Positions 1-8,402 of a stretch of DNA of 64,000 nucleotides are shown here, one piece after another (the first letter of the stretch is position 1; every line of letters starts with the position of its first letter). The notes under the pieces were generated by a model that did no database searches, was not told the DNA's origin, and worked only from the letters and a program-made list of their open reading frames with translations. Source of the stretch: an uncultured Isoptericola sp. (lineage in GTDB: Bacteria; Actinomycetota; Actinomycetes; Actinomycetales; Cellulomonadaceae); NCBI GenBank assembly GCA_947497265.1, contig CANMFP010000014.1, positions 25,257 to 89,256 on the forward strand. Direction: 5' to 3'. The translations under genes and the position numbers were made by a program.

Positions 1-1
1 C

Positions 2-508
2 GTCCTGACCTACCCCGGCGTCCACGCCGTGTGGCACTACCGCGTCGCGCACGCCCTGTGGCAGCAGCCCGCGCTGCGCCTGCTCGCGCGCGTGATATCG
101 CTCGCGTCCCGGCTCTTCACCGGCGTCGAGATCCACCCGGGTGCCCGCATCGGCCGTCGGCTGTTCATCGACCACGGGATGGGCGTCGTCATCGGCGCCA
201 CCGCCGAGGTCGGCGACGACTGCCTGCTCTTCCACGGTGTGACGCTCGGCGGCCGCTCGATGAACCCGGGCAAGCGGCACCCCACCCTCGGCGACCGGGT
301 GATGGTCGGTTCCGGCGCCAAGATCCTCGGCCCGCTGTGGATCGGCCACGACGCCAAGATCGGCGCCAACGCCGTCGTGACGCGCGACGTCCCGGCGTCC
401 GCCGTCGCCGTCGGGGTCCCGGCACGCCTGCGGACGCCACCCCCGCCGCGGCCGACCAACGGGCAGAGCTTCGAGGACCCCTCGCAGCTCATCGAGTACG
501 TCATCTGA
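2..508 (+). CDS. cysE: Serine O-acetyltransferase, 3' part
   Basis: This is the C-terminal 168 residues of a serine acetyltransferase, which makes O-acetylserine from serine and acetyl-CoA for cysteine synthesis in the cytoplasm. The reading frame is open from base 2, so the true start lies before the window. The visible part is the left-handed beta-helix (hexapeptide repeat) domain, with HPGARIG, the [10 protein letters not shown] stretch that holds an active-site His, and the loop [20 protein letters not shown] that is characteristic of CysE. It ends with VGVPARL and a short tail. The gene converges on the next one; two hairpins lie between them. A maltose-type acetyltransferase is the alternative, but the GKRHP loop favours CysE. 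Confidence 0.93.
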   Translation, partial: VLTYPGVHAVWHYRVAHALWQQPALRLLARVISLASRLFTGVEIHPGARIGRRLFIDHGMGVVIGATAEVGDDCLLFHGVTLGGRSMNPGKRHPTLGDRVMVGSGAKILGPLWIGHDAKIGANAVVTRDVPASAVAVGVPARLRTPPPPRPTNGQSFEDPSQLIEYVI

Positions 509-545
509 TGTCGATTCGGCAACGGACGCGTCCAGCCCTTGTTCG

Positions 546-599
546 GTGCCGTCGGCGGCACTAGAAAGGTTGGTGGTGCGGGGCAACGGCGCCCCGCAC
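546..599. terminator. Two hairpins between convergent genes
   Basis: GTGCCG-TCGG-CGGCAC (546-561) is followed by a 9-bp perfect stem GTGCGGGGC / GCCCCGCAC (576-584 and 591-599). They lie between the cysE end and the end of the minus-strand gene and could terminate from both sides. There is no clear T-tract, as is usual at this G+C. Confidence 0.6.
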
Positions 600-603
600 T
601 CCT

Positions 604-987
604 TCACGGCCCGTGCTCGGCGGCCAGCCGACGCGGGGCTCGCGCCAGCCAGGCGTCCTCGACGGTCTCGGCCAGCGTGCCGCCGTCGACCACATCGAGC
701 CGCACCAGCACGGCGGCGTACCCGTCCAGGTGCGCGATGGTGAAGTGGCTTCCGGGGCGGGCCGCGAGGACGGCCTCCTTCTCGCCCAGGTCCTCGACGG
801 CGGCCGCGAGGATCGGCCCGGGCGGCACGGCCTCGTCGCCGAACCGCCGCAGGTCCGCCTGCGTGAAGGGCCGCTCCCAGACGAACTGCCGGCCGGCGAC
901 CTTCCACACTCGCCATCCGCGCGAGGTGCCCTCCGTCGTCTCCGGCAGGGCGAGCGCCAGACGGGCGACGTCGTCGTAGGTGGCCAT
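604..987 (-). CDS. MmcQ/YjbR family protein
   Basis: A 127-residue cytoplasmic protein of the MmcQ/YjbR type (CyaY-like fold, often called DNA-binding, function not firmly known). It begins MATYDDVARLALALPETTEG, the usual family opening, and continues with the W-rich core GWRVWKVAGRQFVWERPF and the helix FTIAHLDGYAAVLVRLD. The ATG at 987 is preceded by a good GAGGAG ribosome-binding site; the longer open frame upstream has no family similarity. It is divergent from the LLM oxidoreductase gene, with about 100 bp between the starts. Confidence 0.85.
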   Translation of the reverse strand: MATYDDVARLALALPETTEGTSRGWRVWKVAGRQFVWERPFTQADLRRFGDEAVPPGPILAAAVEDLGEKEAVLAARPGSHFTIAHLDGYAAVLVRLDVVDGGTLAETVEDAWLARAPRRLAAEHGP

Positions 988-1088
988 CTCCTCAGGATCG
1001 GACGCACCGTCCGCCGACGCCACCTCGGCTAGGGTGTGAGGTATCCGGGACCGGACGTCCCAGATACCACGACTCGACGAGGAGACCC

Positions 1089-2129
1089 ATGACCACCCTG
1101 CGCATCGGCATCCAGACCGGCTACTGGTCCCGCAAGCCACCGGTCGGCATCGTGGAGGCTCTGCAGCAGGCCGAGGCCGCCGGGCTCGACTCCGTGTGGA
1201 CGGCGGAGGCCTACGGGTCCGACGCCTTCACCCCGCTCGCGTGGTGGGGCTCGCACACGTCCCGGCTGCGGCTCGGCACGGGGATCGCGCAGATGGCAGC
1301 CCGCACTCCCACCGCCACGGCGATGCAGGCGCTCACCTTGGACCACCTCTCCGGCGGGCGGTTCGTGCTCGGCCTCGGCGCCTCCGGACCCCAGGTCGTC
1401 GAGGGCTGGTACGGGCAGCCCTACCGCCGGCCCCTGGCCCGCACGCGCGAGTACGTCGACATCGTGCGCCAGGTCATCGCCCGCGAGCGCCCCGTCACGT
1501 TCGACGGCGAGTTCTACCACCTGCCCCTGCCCGCGGACACTCCCGGCGCCACCGGTCTCGGCAAGGCGCTCAAGCCGACGGTGCATCCCGTGCGGGCGGA
1601 GGTGCCGATCGTGCTCGCGGCGCAGGGCCCGAAGAACGTCGCCCTGGCGGCCGAGATCGCCGACGGCTGGATGGCAGGCTTCTACGCGCCCCGCACGGAC
1701 GCGGAGCACCGCGAGCTGCTGGCCGAGGGCTTCGCGCGGCGAGCCGACGAGCGCTCCCGGCCCGAGGACTTCGAGGTCGCGGCGACCGTGCCCGTCGTGG
1801 TGCGCGACGACGTCGAGTCCGCGGCCGACGTCGTCCGCCCCCACATCGCTCTCTACGCGGGCGGGATGGGCTCCAAGGAGGCGAACTTCCACAAGGCGTC
1901 CCTCGACCGCCTCGGGTACGCGGAGGTCACCGACGAGGTGCAGCGGCTCTATCTCGAGGGCCGCAAGGAGGACGCCGCCCGTGCGGTGCCGACCGAGCTC
2001 GTCGAGGAGATCGCGCTCGTGGGGCCCGCGGCGAAGGTCCGCGCGGACCTCGCGCGCTGGGAGAGCACGGCCCTGACGACGCTCCTGGTCCAGGGGGACG
2101 CCGCGTCGGCGGCGGCCCTGCTCGGCTGA
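1089..2129 (+). CDS. LLM class F420-type oxidoreductase
   Basis: A 346-residue bacterial-luciferase-like TIM-barrel oxidoreductase, most likely F420-dependent as in other actinobacteria. The N-terminus LRIGIQTGYW, the helix EALQQAEAAGLDSVWTAEA and the central DHLSGGRFVLGLGASGPQVV are characteristic. The later block PIVLAAQGPKNVALAAEIAD with ADGWMAGFYAP is the conserved C-terminal half. The ATG follows a GAGGAG site (about 1079). The substrate cannot be told from sequence; the nearest annotated types are F420-dependent methylene-tetrahydromethanopterin-reductase-like enzymes. It converges on the alkyltransferase-like gene; a 12-bp direct repeat (GGCTCGGCCGAC at 2136 and 2151) lies between them. 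Confidence 0.9.
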   Translation: MTTLRIGIQTGYWSRKPPVGIVEALQQAEAAGLDSVWTAEAYGSDAFTPLAWWGSHTSRLRLGTGIAQMAARTPTATAMQALTLDHLSGGRFVLGLGASGPQVVEGWYGQPYRRPLARTREYVDIVRQVIARERPVTFDGEFYHLPLPADTPGATGLGKALKPTVHPVRAEVPIVLAAQGPKNVALAAEIADGWMAGFYAPRTDAEHRELLAEGFARRADERSRPEDFEVAATVPVVVRDDVESAADVVRPHIALYAGGMGSKEANFHKASLDRLGYAEVTDEVQRLYLEGRKEDAARAVPTELVEEIALVGPAAKVRADLARWESTALTTLLVQGDAASAAALLG

Positions 2130-2177
2130 GCCGCAGGCTCGGCCGACGCCGGCTCGGCCGACCCGGCGCGACCACCG

Positions 2178-2507
2178 TCAGGGAAGCCAGACGGCGCGGC
2201 GCAGGTCGACCCGCCGCCCGTCGCGGGTCAGGGGGCAGCCCTCGGCGCGCAGCTCGGTGAGCGCGCGGTCCAGGTGGTGGGCAGGGGGCGCCCCCGCGGC
2301 GTTGACCACCCGCCACCAGGCGACCCCGGAACCTGCGCGGGCCATGACCTGGCCGACCTGGCGTGGGCCGCCGCGGCCGAGCACCTCGGCGACGGCCTCG
2401 GCGACCAGCCCGTAGGTCGTGGCCCGCCCTGACGGGACCCGTTCGACGACGGCGAGCACCTCGTCCAGGTACTCCTCGGCAGCGCTGGTCGCGGCGTCCT
2501 CGATCAC
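2178..2507 (-). CDS. Alkyltransferase-like protein (MGMT family, ATL type)
   Basis: A 109-residue protein with only the DNA-binding domain of the MGMT family: VLAVVERVPSGRATTYGLVAE, then PRQVGQVMAR and WWRVVNAAG. In true O6-alkylguanine transferases the last block is PCHRV with the acceptor Cys. Here there is no Cys, so this should be an alkyltransferase-like protein that recognises alkylated DNA and hands it to nucleotide excision repair rather than repairing it. The start chosen is GTG 2507, because a -10-like TAGGGT ends 7 nt before it and no Shine-Dalgarno is seen. GTG 2516 is the alternative. Confidence 0.85.
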   Translation of the reverse strand: MIEDAATSAAEEYLDEVLAVVERVPSGRATTYGLVAEAVAEVLGRGGPRQVGQVMARAGSGVAWWRVVNAAGAPPAHHLDRALTELRAEGCPLTRDGRRVDLRRAVWLP

Positions 2508-2514
2508 GCGGCGC

Positions 2515-2520
2515 ACCCTA
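2515..2520 (-). promoter_or_regulatory. -10 element, leaderless type
   Basis: TAGGGT read on the minus strand, with 7 nt to the GTG at 2507. It fits a leaderless transcript of the alkyltransferase-like gene. Confidence 0.5.
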
Positions 2521-2567
2521 CCGCGGCCGCTCTGGCGCCGGACCGGGCCAGGCGGCAGGATCGGCCC

Positions 2568-3875
2568 GTGACCATCGACGCACCCGCCCCGCACGGGTAC
2601 CGCTTCCGCCAGCTCACCGCCGACGACCGCCGCGCCGTCACGCACGTCGACTCGTGGGCCTTCCCCTCGCCGGTGGAACCGGACGAGATCGAGAAGGAAC
2701 CGTCACCGCTGACGTGGGAGCGCGCGGTGGGCGTCGTGGTCGACGGCGGCACGAGCCCCGGCTCCGAGCTCGCGGCCATGCACGCCTCGTACCCGTTCAG
2801 CCGCTTCCCCGTCCCGGGTGGCACGCTGCCCACGGCGGGCTTGACGTGGGTGGGCGTGCACCCCCAGCACCGTCGGCGCGGTATCGCGAGCGCCATGATC
2901 GACCTGCACCTGGCCCGCTGCCGGGAACGAGGCGAACCCCTGTCCGCGCTCTTCGCCGCGGAGTACCCGATCTACGGCCGGTTCGGCTACGGCAAGGCGG
3001 CCGACGACGTCCGTCTGACCATCCCGCGCGGCGCATCCCTGCGCGACGTGCCTGGCGCGGCCGAGCACACGGTGCGGATCGAGCACGCCGACCGCGAGCG
3101 CCACGCCTCCCTCGTCGACACGGTGCACCGCGCAGCCGGTGAGTCCGCGGGCGGCACCGGGTCGAACCGCCCGGGGTGGGCGACCCGGGAGTCGGCCGAG
3201 CTGCAGGCGTCCTGGTGGCACGACTCGACCGCGTCCCGCGGCGGCCAGGAGTCGCGACGCATCGTGATCGTGGAGCGCGACGGGGCGCCGCGAGGCTACG
3301 CGCTGCTGCGCCGCAAGCTCGACTGGGTCCCCACGGGCACGGACGGCACGGTGAACGTCATGGAGGCCGTCACCCTCGACGCCGCAGCGTCGCGCGCCCT
3401 GTGGGGCGTCCTGGTCGACCTCGACCTGATGACCGAGACCAAGCCGTTCATCCTCGCTCCGGACGACCCGCTCCTCACCCTGCTCCAGAACCCGCGCGCA
3501 GCGGGGCAGCGCCGGATCGACAACGTCTGGGTCCGCCTCGTGGACCTCCCCACCGCCCTCGCCGGACGGCAGTACACCACGGCGATCGACACGACCCTCG
3601 CCGTCACCGACGCCCGGCTGCCCGCCAACGCCGGTGTATGGCGGCTGCGGGCCGAGCCCTTCGGTTCGGCGCGTTGCGAACCGGCGGACGTGCCGCCGTC
3701 GGAGGCCGACCTGGCGCTGGACGTCCGCGAGCTCGGCGCCGTGTACCTGGGCGGGACGTCGCTCGCGGGACTGGCCACCGCAGGCCTGGTCGCGGAGCGC
3801 ACCCCCGGCTCGCTGGCGGCGGCGAGCACGGCGTTCGGCTGGCCGGTCGCGCCGGTGTGCAGCTGGGTGTTCTAG
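2568..3875 (+). CDS. Eis-like GNAT N-acetyltransferase
   Basis: A 435-residue Eis-type enzyme: an N-terminal GNAT domain (residues about 10-150, with the acetyl-CoA loop VHPQHRRRGIASAMI), a second degenerate GNAT domain, and a C-terminal sterol-carrier-like domain. It ends in a bare Phe (CSWVF), matching Eis proteins, where the C-terminal carboxylate takes part in catalysis. The YPIYGRFGYG block is another family mark. Eis in mycobacteria acetylates aminoglycosides and protein amines; the substrate here is unknown. GTG start; an nAnnnT hexamer (CAGGAT) lies 6 nt upstream. It is divergent from the alkyltransferase-like gene. Confidence 0.9.
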   Translation: MTIDAPAPHGYRFRQLTADDRRAVTHVDSWAFPSPVEPDEIEKEPSPLTWERAVGVVVDGGTSPGSELAAMHASYPFSRFPVPGGTLPTAGLTWVGVHPQHRRRGIASAMIDLHLARCRERGEPLSALFAAEYPIYGRFGYGKAADDVRLTIPRGASLRDVPGAAEHTVRIEHADRERHASLVDTVHRAAGESAGGTGSNRPGWATRESAELQASWWHDSTASRGGQESRRIVIVERDGAPRGYALLRRKLDWVPTGTDGTVNVMEAVTLDAAASRALWGVLVDLDLMTETKPFILAPDDPLLTLLQNPRAAGQRRIDNVWVRLVDLPTALAGRQYTTAIDTTLAVTDARLPANAGVWRLRAEPFGSARCEPADVPPSEADLALDVRELGAVYLGGTSLAGLATAGLVAERTPGSLAAASTAFGWPVAPVCSWVF

Positions 3876-3907
3876 GACCCGGCCAGGAGGCACTTTACCC
3901 AACCATT

Positions 3908-3924
3908 CCTATCGACTCAATAGG
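3908..3924. promoter_or_regulatory. Inverted repeat in ABC ATPase promoter
   Basis: CCTAT-N7-ATAGG lies in an unusually A+T-rich 45-bp stretch just upstream of the -10 at 3933. It may be an operator or just part of the promoter spacer. Confidence 0.3.
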
Positions 3925-3932
3925 TCATCTGA

Positions 3933-3938
3933 TACCGT
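3933..3938 (+). promoter_or_regulatory. -10 element, leaderless type
   Basis: TACCGT, with 7 nt to the ATG at 3946 and no Shine-Dalgarno, suggests transcription starts at or next to the start codon of the ABC ATPase. Confidence 0.5.
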
Positions 3939-3945
3939 CCTCGCC

Positions 3946-4833
3946 ATGGCATCGACCATGGTCCGTGGCGACCGGTTCCCCGACGTCGACCTGGAGCTCG
4001 AGGAGGACGACGAGGGGGAACGCGCCGACGCCGTCCGGCTCGGCGACCCGTGCCTGGTGGTGGACGAGCTCCACATCGTCTTCCGGGTGTTCGGCGGCGG
4101 TGCCGGCCAGCCCGTCAGCGCGGCACGGTCGGCACCTGCGAGGCGCAGCCTGGTCAAGCGGCTGCTCGGGGCGGGGCGTCAGCACGTCGGTGCGGTCAGC
4201 GAGGTCCACGCCGTGCGCGGGGTGTCCTTCACCGCACGCCACGGCGAGTCCATCGGGATCGTCGGGATCAACGGCTCCGGCAAGTCCACCCTGCTACGCG
4301 CCATCACCGGCCTCATCCCACCCCACTCCGGCTCCGTCTACGTCGACGGCGAACCCGCCCTGCTCGGCGTCAACGCAGCCCTCATGCCCCAGATGACCGG
4401 CTCCAAGAACATCGAGATCGGCGGCCTGGCCCTGGGCATGACCCCCAAGCAGATCGACGACAAGTTCGACGAGGTCGTCGAGTTCGCCGACATCGGCAGC
4501 TTCGTCGACCTACCCATGAAGACCTACTCCTCCGGCATGGCCGCCCGCCTCCGCTTCGCCATCAGCTCGGCCGCCATCCCCGACATCCTCATGGTCGACG
4601 AAGCCCTCGCCACCGGCGACGCCGCCTTCAAGGCCCGCTCCAAAGCCCGCATCGAAGAGGTCCGCCAACAAGCCGGCACCGTCTTCCTGGTCAGCCACTC
4701 CATCTCCACCATCGAAGCCATGTGCACCCGCGTGCTGTGGATGCACCAAGGCCGCCTCGTCATGGACGGACCCGTCGACCAGGTCACCACCGCCTACAAG
4801 AAGTTCGTCCGCGCGCAGCGGAACAAGAGCTAG
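3946..4833 (+). CDS. ABC transporter ATPase, polysaccharide/teichoic acid export type
   Basis: A 295-residue ATPase of the Wzt/TagH class. Walker A is GINGSGKST (about residues 106-114); the signature region is YSSGMAARLRFAIS, Walker B DILMVDEALATGD, and the H-loop LVSHS. The short-type MKTYSSGMAARL signature and the EALATGD block are typical of exporters of wall polysaccharides or O-antigen. About 60 residues of acidic, unconserved sequence precede the domain. No membrane partner gene is adjacent, so the permease must lie elsewhere. Codon use changes inside the gene: before about 4250 Glu is mostly GAG, afterwards GAA, CAA, AAA and GCA appear and C-ending codons dominate. Confidence 0.88.
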   Translation: MASTMVRGDRFPDVDLELEEDDEGERADAVRLGDPCLVVDELHIVFRVFGGGAGQPVSAARSAPARRSLVKRLLGAGRQHVGAVSEVHAVRGVSFTARHGESIGIVGINGSGKSTLLRAITGLIPPHSGSVYVDGEPALLGVNAALMPQMTGSKNIEIGGLALGMTPKQIDDKFDEVVEFADIGSFVDLPMKTYSSGMAARLRFAISSAAIPDILMVDEALATGDAAFKARSKARIEEVRQQAGTVFLVSHSISTIEAMCTRVLWMHQGRLVMDGPVDQVTTAYKKFVRAQRNKS

Positions 4834-5828
4834 CCCTGGCACACCCCGCACCAGAACAGGTTGCGGCCGGCCAGCTCCTTGAGCAGCACGGGGGCACCGC
4901 AGACCCGGCACGGCTGCCCGTCACGGTGGTACACGTAGAACGCCTGCTCCGGCGGCACGGCTCCGGGATCCCCGTCGGAGTTCTGGCGGGTCCGGCGTCG
5001 TGCGTCCGCGGCACCGTCGTCGGCCGGCCCGGACCGGTGCTCGGGCCGCGTGGTGACGATCCGGCCGGTGTCCGCGCCGTCGCGCATCAGGACGACCAGG
5101 TCGTCCCAGACCGCCGCGAGCGCCGTCGCCGGGACGTCACGCCCCGGGCGCAGCGGGTCGACGCCCGCGCGGAACAGCGCCTCGGCACGGTAGATGTTGC
5201 CGACCCCGGCGATCACGGCCTGGTCCATGAGCTGCTGCCCGACGGTCACGCGCGAACGCCGGGCCCTGGCGACGAACGCCTCGCGCGCCGCGTCGAGGGA
5301 CGCCCGGCCGCCGTCGGGCCGGATCGGGTCCGGCCCGAGCCTCGCCTCGACGCCCGCCTTCTCGACGGGCGTGAGCACCTCGCACGCGGTGGGACCGGTC
5401 AGGTCTGCCACGGCGTGCGGGCCCAGCAGACGAGCCCGCACCGCCCCCCGCGGGTCCGGCGGGACCCACTCCCCCGGCGTCGGCACGGGAGCGGGGAGCG
5501 AGTCGCGCTCACCGATCCGTCGCCGCGGTGCCCCGATGGCGTGCACGACGTCGGTGCTCCCGTCGCCAGCGAACGTCCAGGCCCCGTAGAGACCCAGGTG
5601 GACACGGAGCCAGTGCACGGGCTCCTGGGGCACGGAGGCTGACGGGGCGGCCGCGAAGCCGACGAAGAGCTGCTTCCCCCAGGCCTCGGCCGTCACCACC
5701 GTGCCGCCGTCGAGCAGCGACGCCCCGGCCGCGAACCGGCCCTGCGGGCTGGTGACGCGCACCGGACGGCCGCCGAACAGCTCGCGCAGCATGCGGGCGA
5801 GCCGGTGGACGGTGTGCCCCTCGGGCAC
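4830..5828 (-). CDS. Fpg/Nei family DNA glycosylase-AP lyase
   Basis: A 332-residue base-excision-repair enzyme. After the initiator the protein starts P-E-G-H-T-V, giving the catalytic Pro and Glu of the Fpg/Nei family. The H2TH helices are around VGQQLMDQAVIAGVGNIYRAE, and the C-terminal zinc finger is C-X2-C-X16-C-X2-C (CRVCGAPV to FWCGVCQ). The PEGHTVH start is the endonuclease VIII (Nei) form seen in actinobacteria rather than the PELPEVE of Fpg, so oxidised pyrimidines are the likely substrates. The GTG is 1 base after the rpiB stop, so the two genes form an operon. M. tuberculosis has the same neighbours (rpiB with a nei gene). Confidence 0.9.
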   Translation of the reverse strand: MPEGHTVHRLARMLRELFGGRPVRVTSPQGRFAAGASLLDGGTVVTAEAWGKQLFVGFAAAPSASVPQEPVHWLRVHLGLYGAWTFAGDGSTDVVHAIGAPRRRIGERDSLPAPVPTPGEWVPPDPRGAVRARLLGPHAVADLTGPTACEVLTPVEKAGVEARLGPDPIRPDGGRASLDAAREAFVARARRSRVTVGQQLMDQAVIAGVGNIYRAEALFRAGVDPLRPGRDVPATALAAVWDDLVVLMRDGADTGRIVTTRPEHRSGPADDGAADARRRTRQNSDGDPGAVPPEQAFYVYHRDGQPCRVCGAPVLLKELAGRNLFWCGVCQG

Positions 5829-5829
5829 G

Positions 5830-6288
5830 TCAGGCGGAGGTGCGCGACGCCTCGTAGGCGGCGAGCTGGTCGATCCGGCGCTGGTGGCGCTCGTCGCCGG
5901 AGAAGGGCTCGGCGACGAAGGCGTCGACCAGCGCCGCGGCCTCCTCGAGCGAGTGCATGCGTCCACCGACGGCGACGACGTTCGCGTCGTTGTGCTGCCG
6001 GCCGAGCGTGGCGGTCTCCCGCGACCAGGCCAGGACGGCGCGCACACCCGTGACCTTGTTCGCGGCGATCTGCTCGCCGTTGCCCGACCCGCCGATGACG
6101 ATGCCCAGCGACCCGGGCTCCGCCACGACGGCCTCCCCCGCGGAGAAGCAGAACGACGGGTAGTCGTCCAGCGCGTCGTAGGCGTTGGCACCGTGGTCGA
6201 TGACGTCGTGCCCCGCGGCGCGCAGGTGCTCGACGAGGTGGGACTTGAGCTCGAATCCGGCGTGGTCGGCGGCGATGTGCAAGCGCAT
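5830..6288 (-). CDS. rpiB: Ribose-5-phosphate isomerase B
   Basis: A 152-residue RpiB/LacAB family enzyme that interconverts ribose-5-phosphate and ribulose-5-phosphate in the pentose phosphate pathway. It opens MRLHIAADHAGFELK. The active-site stretch is IGGSGNGEQIAANKV: the Cys used by E. coli RpiB is Gly, and a Glu stands in the GNGEQ loop, which is the M. tuberculosis type. RHQRRIDQLAAYE is the phosphate-binding end. It is the first gene of an operon with the glycosylase and is divergent from the M13 peptidase gene across about 80 bp. Confidence 0.95.
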   Translation of the reverse strand: MRLHIAADHAGFELKSHLVEHLRAAGHDVIDHGANAYDALDDYPSFCFSAGEAVVAEPGSLGIVIGGSGNGEQIAANKVTGVRAVLAWSRETATLGRQHNDANVVAVGGRMHSLEEAAALVDAFVAEPFSGDERHQRRIDQLAAYEASRTSA

Positions 6289-6355
6289 GGCCCCATTCTC
6301 ACCCACGCGCGACCCTGCGTGCCGCCTCGTCTCACCGACCATCCCGCTCGGTGCG

Positions 6356-6361
6356 TACGCT
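6356..6361 (+). promoter_or_regulatory. -10 element, leaderless type
   Basis: TACGCT with 6 nt to the ATG at 6368. On the other strand GAGAAT (6295-6300) stands 6 nt before the rpiB ATG, so both divergent genes look leaderless. Confidence 0.5.
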
Positions 6362-6367
6362 GGCGCC

Positions 6368-8380
6368 ATGACGACCGACGCGACCGGGCTGCGGTCCGGC
6401 ATCGACACTTCAGCACTCGACCAGGGCGTCCGCCCGCAGGACGACCTGTTCCGCCACGTGAACGGCCGCTGGCTCGACTCGTACGAGATCCCTGCCGACC
6501 GCTCCATGGACGGGGCCTTCCGCGCGCTGCACGACGCCGCCGAGGAACAGGTCCGCGAGATCATCACCGACGCGGGCGCGGCGGCGCGGCGCGGGGAGGC
6601 CACGGGCTCCCAGGCTCAGGTCGGCGCCCTCTACGCGAGCTTCATGGACACCGAGCGGATCGAGGCGCTCGGCACCTCGCCGGTGCTCGACGAGCTCGCC
6701 GCGGTCAAAGGCGCGACCGACCGGGCGGCGCTCGCTCGCGTGCTCGGCACGCTCCAGCGCACCGGTGGGGGCGGCGCCGTCGCCTTCTACGTCGACAACG
6801 ACGCCAAGGACCCCGAGACGTACGTGACGTACCTCGTCCAGGGCGGCATCGGCCTGCCCGACGAGGCGTACTACCGCGAGGACCAGTACGCACCGATCCG
6901 GGCGCGGTACACCCCGCACGTGGCGCGCATGCTGACGCTCGCCGGCGTCGGGCAGGACGCCGAAGGCCCGACGGCGGCGGACGCGGCGGAGCGGGTCGTC
7001 GCCCTCGAGACGCAGCTCGCCTCCCACCACTGGGACGTCGTGCGCGACCGCGACGCCACCGAGACGTACAACCCGACGACGTTCGACGCGTTGGTCTCCT
7101 CCGCGCCCGGGTACGACTGGGCCGGCTGGGCCGAGGCCCTGGGCGTCCCGGACGGCGCGCTGGACGCGCTCGTGGTGCGCGAGCCGTCGTTCGCCACGGG
7201 CTTCGCCGCCCTGTGGGCGTCGGCCGACCTCGACGACTGGAAGCTCTGGGCGACCTACCACCTGATCACCGCCCGCGCGCCCTACCTGGCCGACGCCGTC
7301 GTCGAGGCGAACTTCGACTTCTACGGGCGCACCCTCTCTGGCGCCCAGGAGGTGCGTGAACGCTGGAAGCGGGCCGTGACGGTGGTGCAGAGTGCGCTCG
7401 GCGAGGCCGTCGGCCAGGAGTACGTGGCCCGGCACTTCCCGCCCACGCACAAGGAGCGGATGGACGAGCTCGTCTCGTACCTGGTGGCGGCCTACCGCGA
7501 GTCCATCCAGGAGCTCGACTGGATGACCGACGAGACCAAGCGACGGGCCCTGACCAAGCTGGAGAAGTTCACGCCGAAGGTCGGCTACCCCGTCCGGTGG
7601 CGGGACTACTCCGGCCTCGAGGTCACCGCCGACGACCTCGTTGGCAACGTCCGGCGCGCGCACGCGTTCGAGCAGGACTACGAGCTGGGCAAGATCGGCC
7701 GACCGCTGGACCGCGACGAGTGGTTCATGACTCCCCAGACGGTCAACGCGTACTACAACCCGGGGATGAACGAGATCGTGTTCCCCGCGGCGATCCTGCA
7801 GCCGCCGTTCTTCGACCCGGAGGCCGAGGACGCGGTCAACTTCGGCGGGATCGGCGCGGTCATCGGCCACGAGATCGGGCACGGGTTCGACGACCAGGGG
7901 TCGAAGTACGACGGCGACGGGCGCCTCGAGGACTGGTGGACGCCGACCGACCGGGCCGAGTTCGAGCAGCGGACGAAGGCGCTCGTCGACCAGTACGGCG
8001 CCTACCGGCCGGCCCAGCTGACCGACGACGACGCGCACGTCAACGGCGCGCTGACGATCGGCGAGAACATCGGCGACCTCGGCGGGCTCTCGATCGCGAT
8101 CAAGGCGTACCGGATCGCTCTCGGCGGCTCCCTGGACGAGGCCCCGGTGATCGACGGGCTGACCGGCCTGCAGCGGGTGTTCCTCGGCTGGGCCCAGGTG
8201 TGGCAGGCCAAGGGCAGGGACGAGGAGGTCGTGCGCCGCCTGGCCACCGACCCGCACTCGCCCAACGAGTTCCGGTGCAACGGCGTCGTGCGCAACCTCG
8301 ATGAGTACTACGAGGCGTACGACGTCGCGGCGGGCGACGCGCTGTTCCTCCCGGCCGAGGAGCGCGTCCGCATCTGGTGA
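6368..8380 (+). CDS. M13 family zinc metallopeptidase
   Basis: A 670-residue neprilysin/PepO-type endopeptidase. The zinc site is HEIGH at about residue 501 (IGHEIGHGFDDQGSKYDGDG), with the third ligand Glu in GENIGDLGGLSIA. NAYYNPGMNEIVFPA supplies the substrate-backbone Asn/Ala motif, and the protein ends in the conserved CxxxxxW-like terminus (RVRIW). No signal peptide or membrane anchor is visible, so it should act in the cytoplasm like other bacterial PepO proteins. The N-terminal region VRPQDDLFRHVNGRWLDSYE is the family opening. Confidence 0.95.
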   Translation: MTTDATGLRSGIDTSALDQGVRPQDDLFRHVNGRWLDSYEIPADRSMDGAFRALHDAAEEQVREIITDAGAAARRGEATGSQAQVGALYASFMDTERIEALGTSPVLDELAAVKGATDRAALARVLGTLQRTGGGGAVAFYVDNDAKDPETYVTYLVQGGIGLPDEAYYREDQYAPIRARYTPHVARMLTLAGVGQDAEGPTAADAAERVVALETQLASHHWDVVRDRDATETYNPTTFDALVSSAPGYDWAGWAEALGVPDGALDALVVREPSFATGFAALWASADLDDWKLWATYHLITARAPYLADAVVEANFDFYGRTLSGAQEVRERWKRAVTVVQSALGEAVGQEYVARHFPPTHKERMDELVSYLVAAYRESIQELDWMTDETKRRALTKLEKFTPKVGYPVRWRDYSGLEVTADDLVGNVRRAHAFEQDYELGKIGRPLDRDEWFMTPQTVNAYYNPGMNEIVFPAAILQPPFFDPEAEDAVNFGGIGAVIGHEIGHGFDDQGSKYDGDGRLEDWWTPTDRAEFEQRTKALVDQYGAYRPAQLTDDDAHVNGALTIGENIGDLGGLSIAIKAYRIALGGSLDEAPVIDGLTGLQRVFLGWAQVWQAKGRDEEVVRRLATDPHSPNEFRCNGVVRNLDEYYEAYDVAAGDALFLPAEERVRIW

Positions 8381-8402
8381 CGGCGTCCGGCGTCGGGGCC
8401 GG

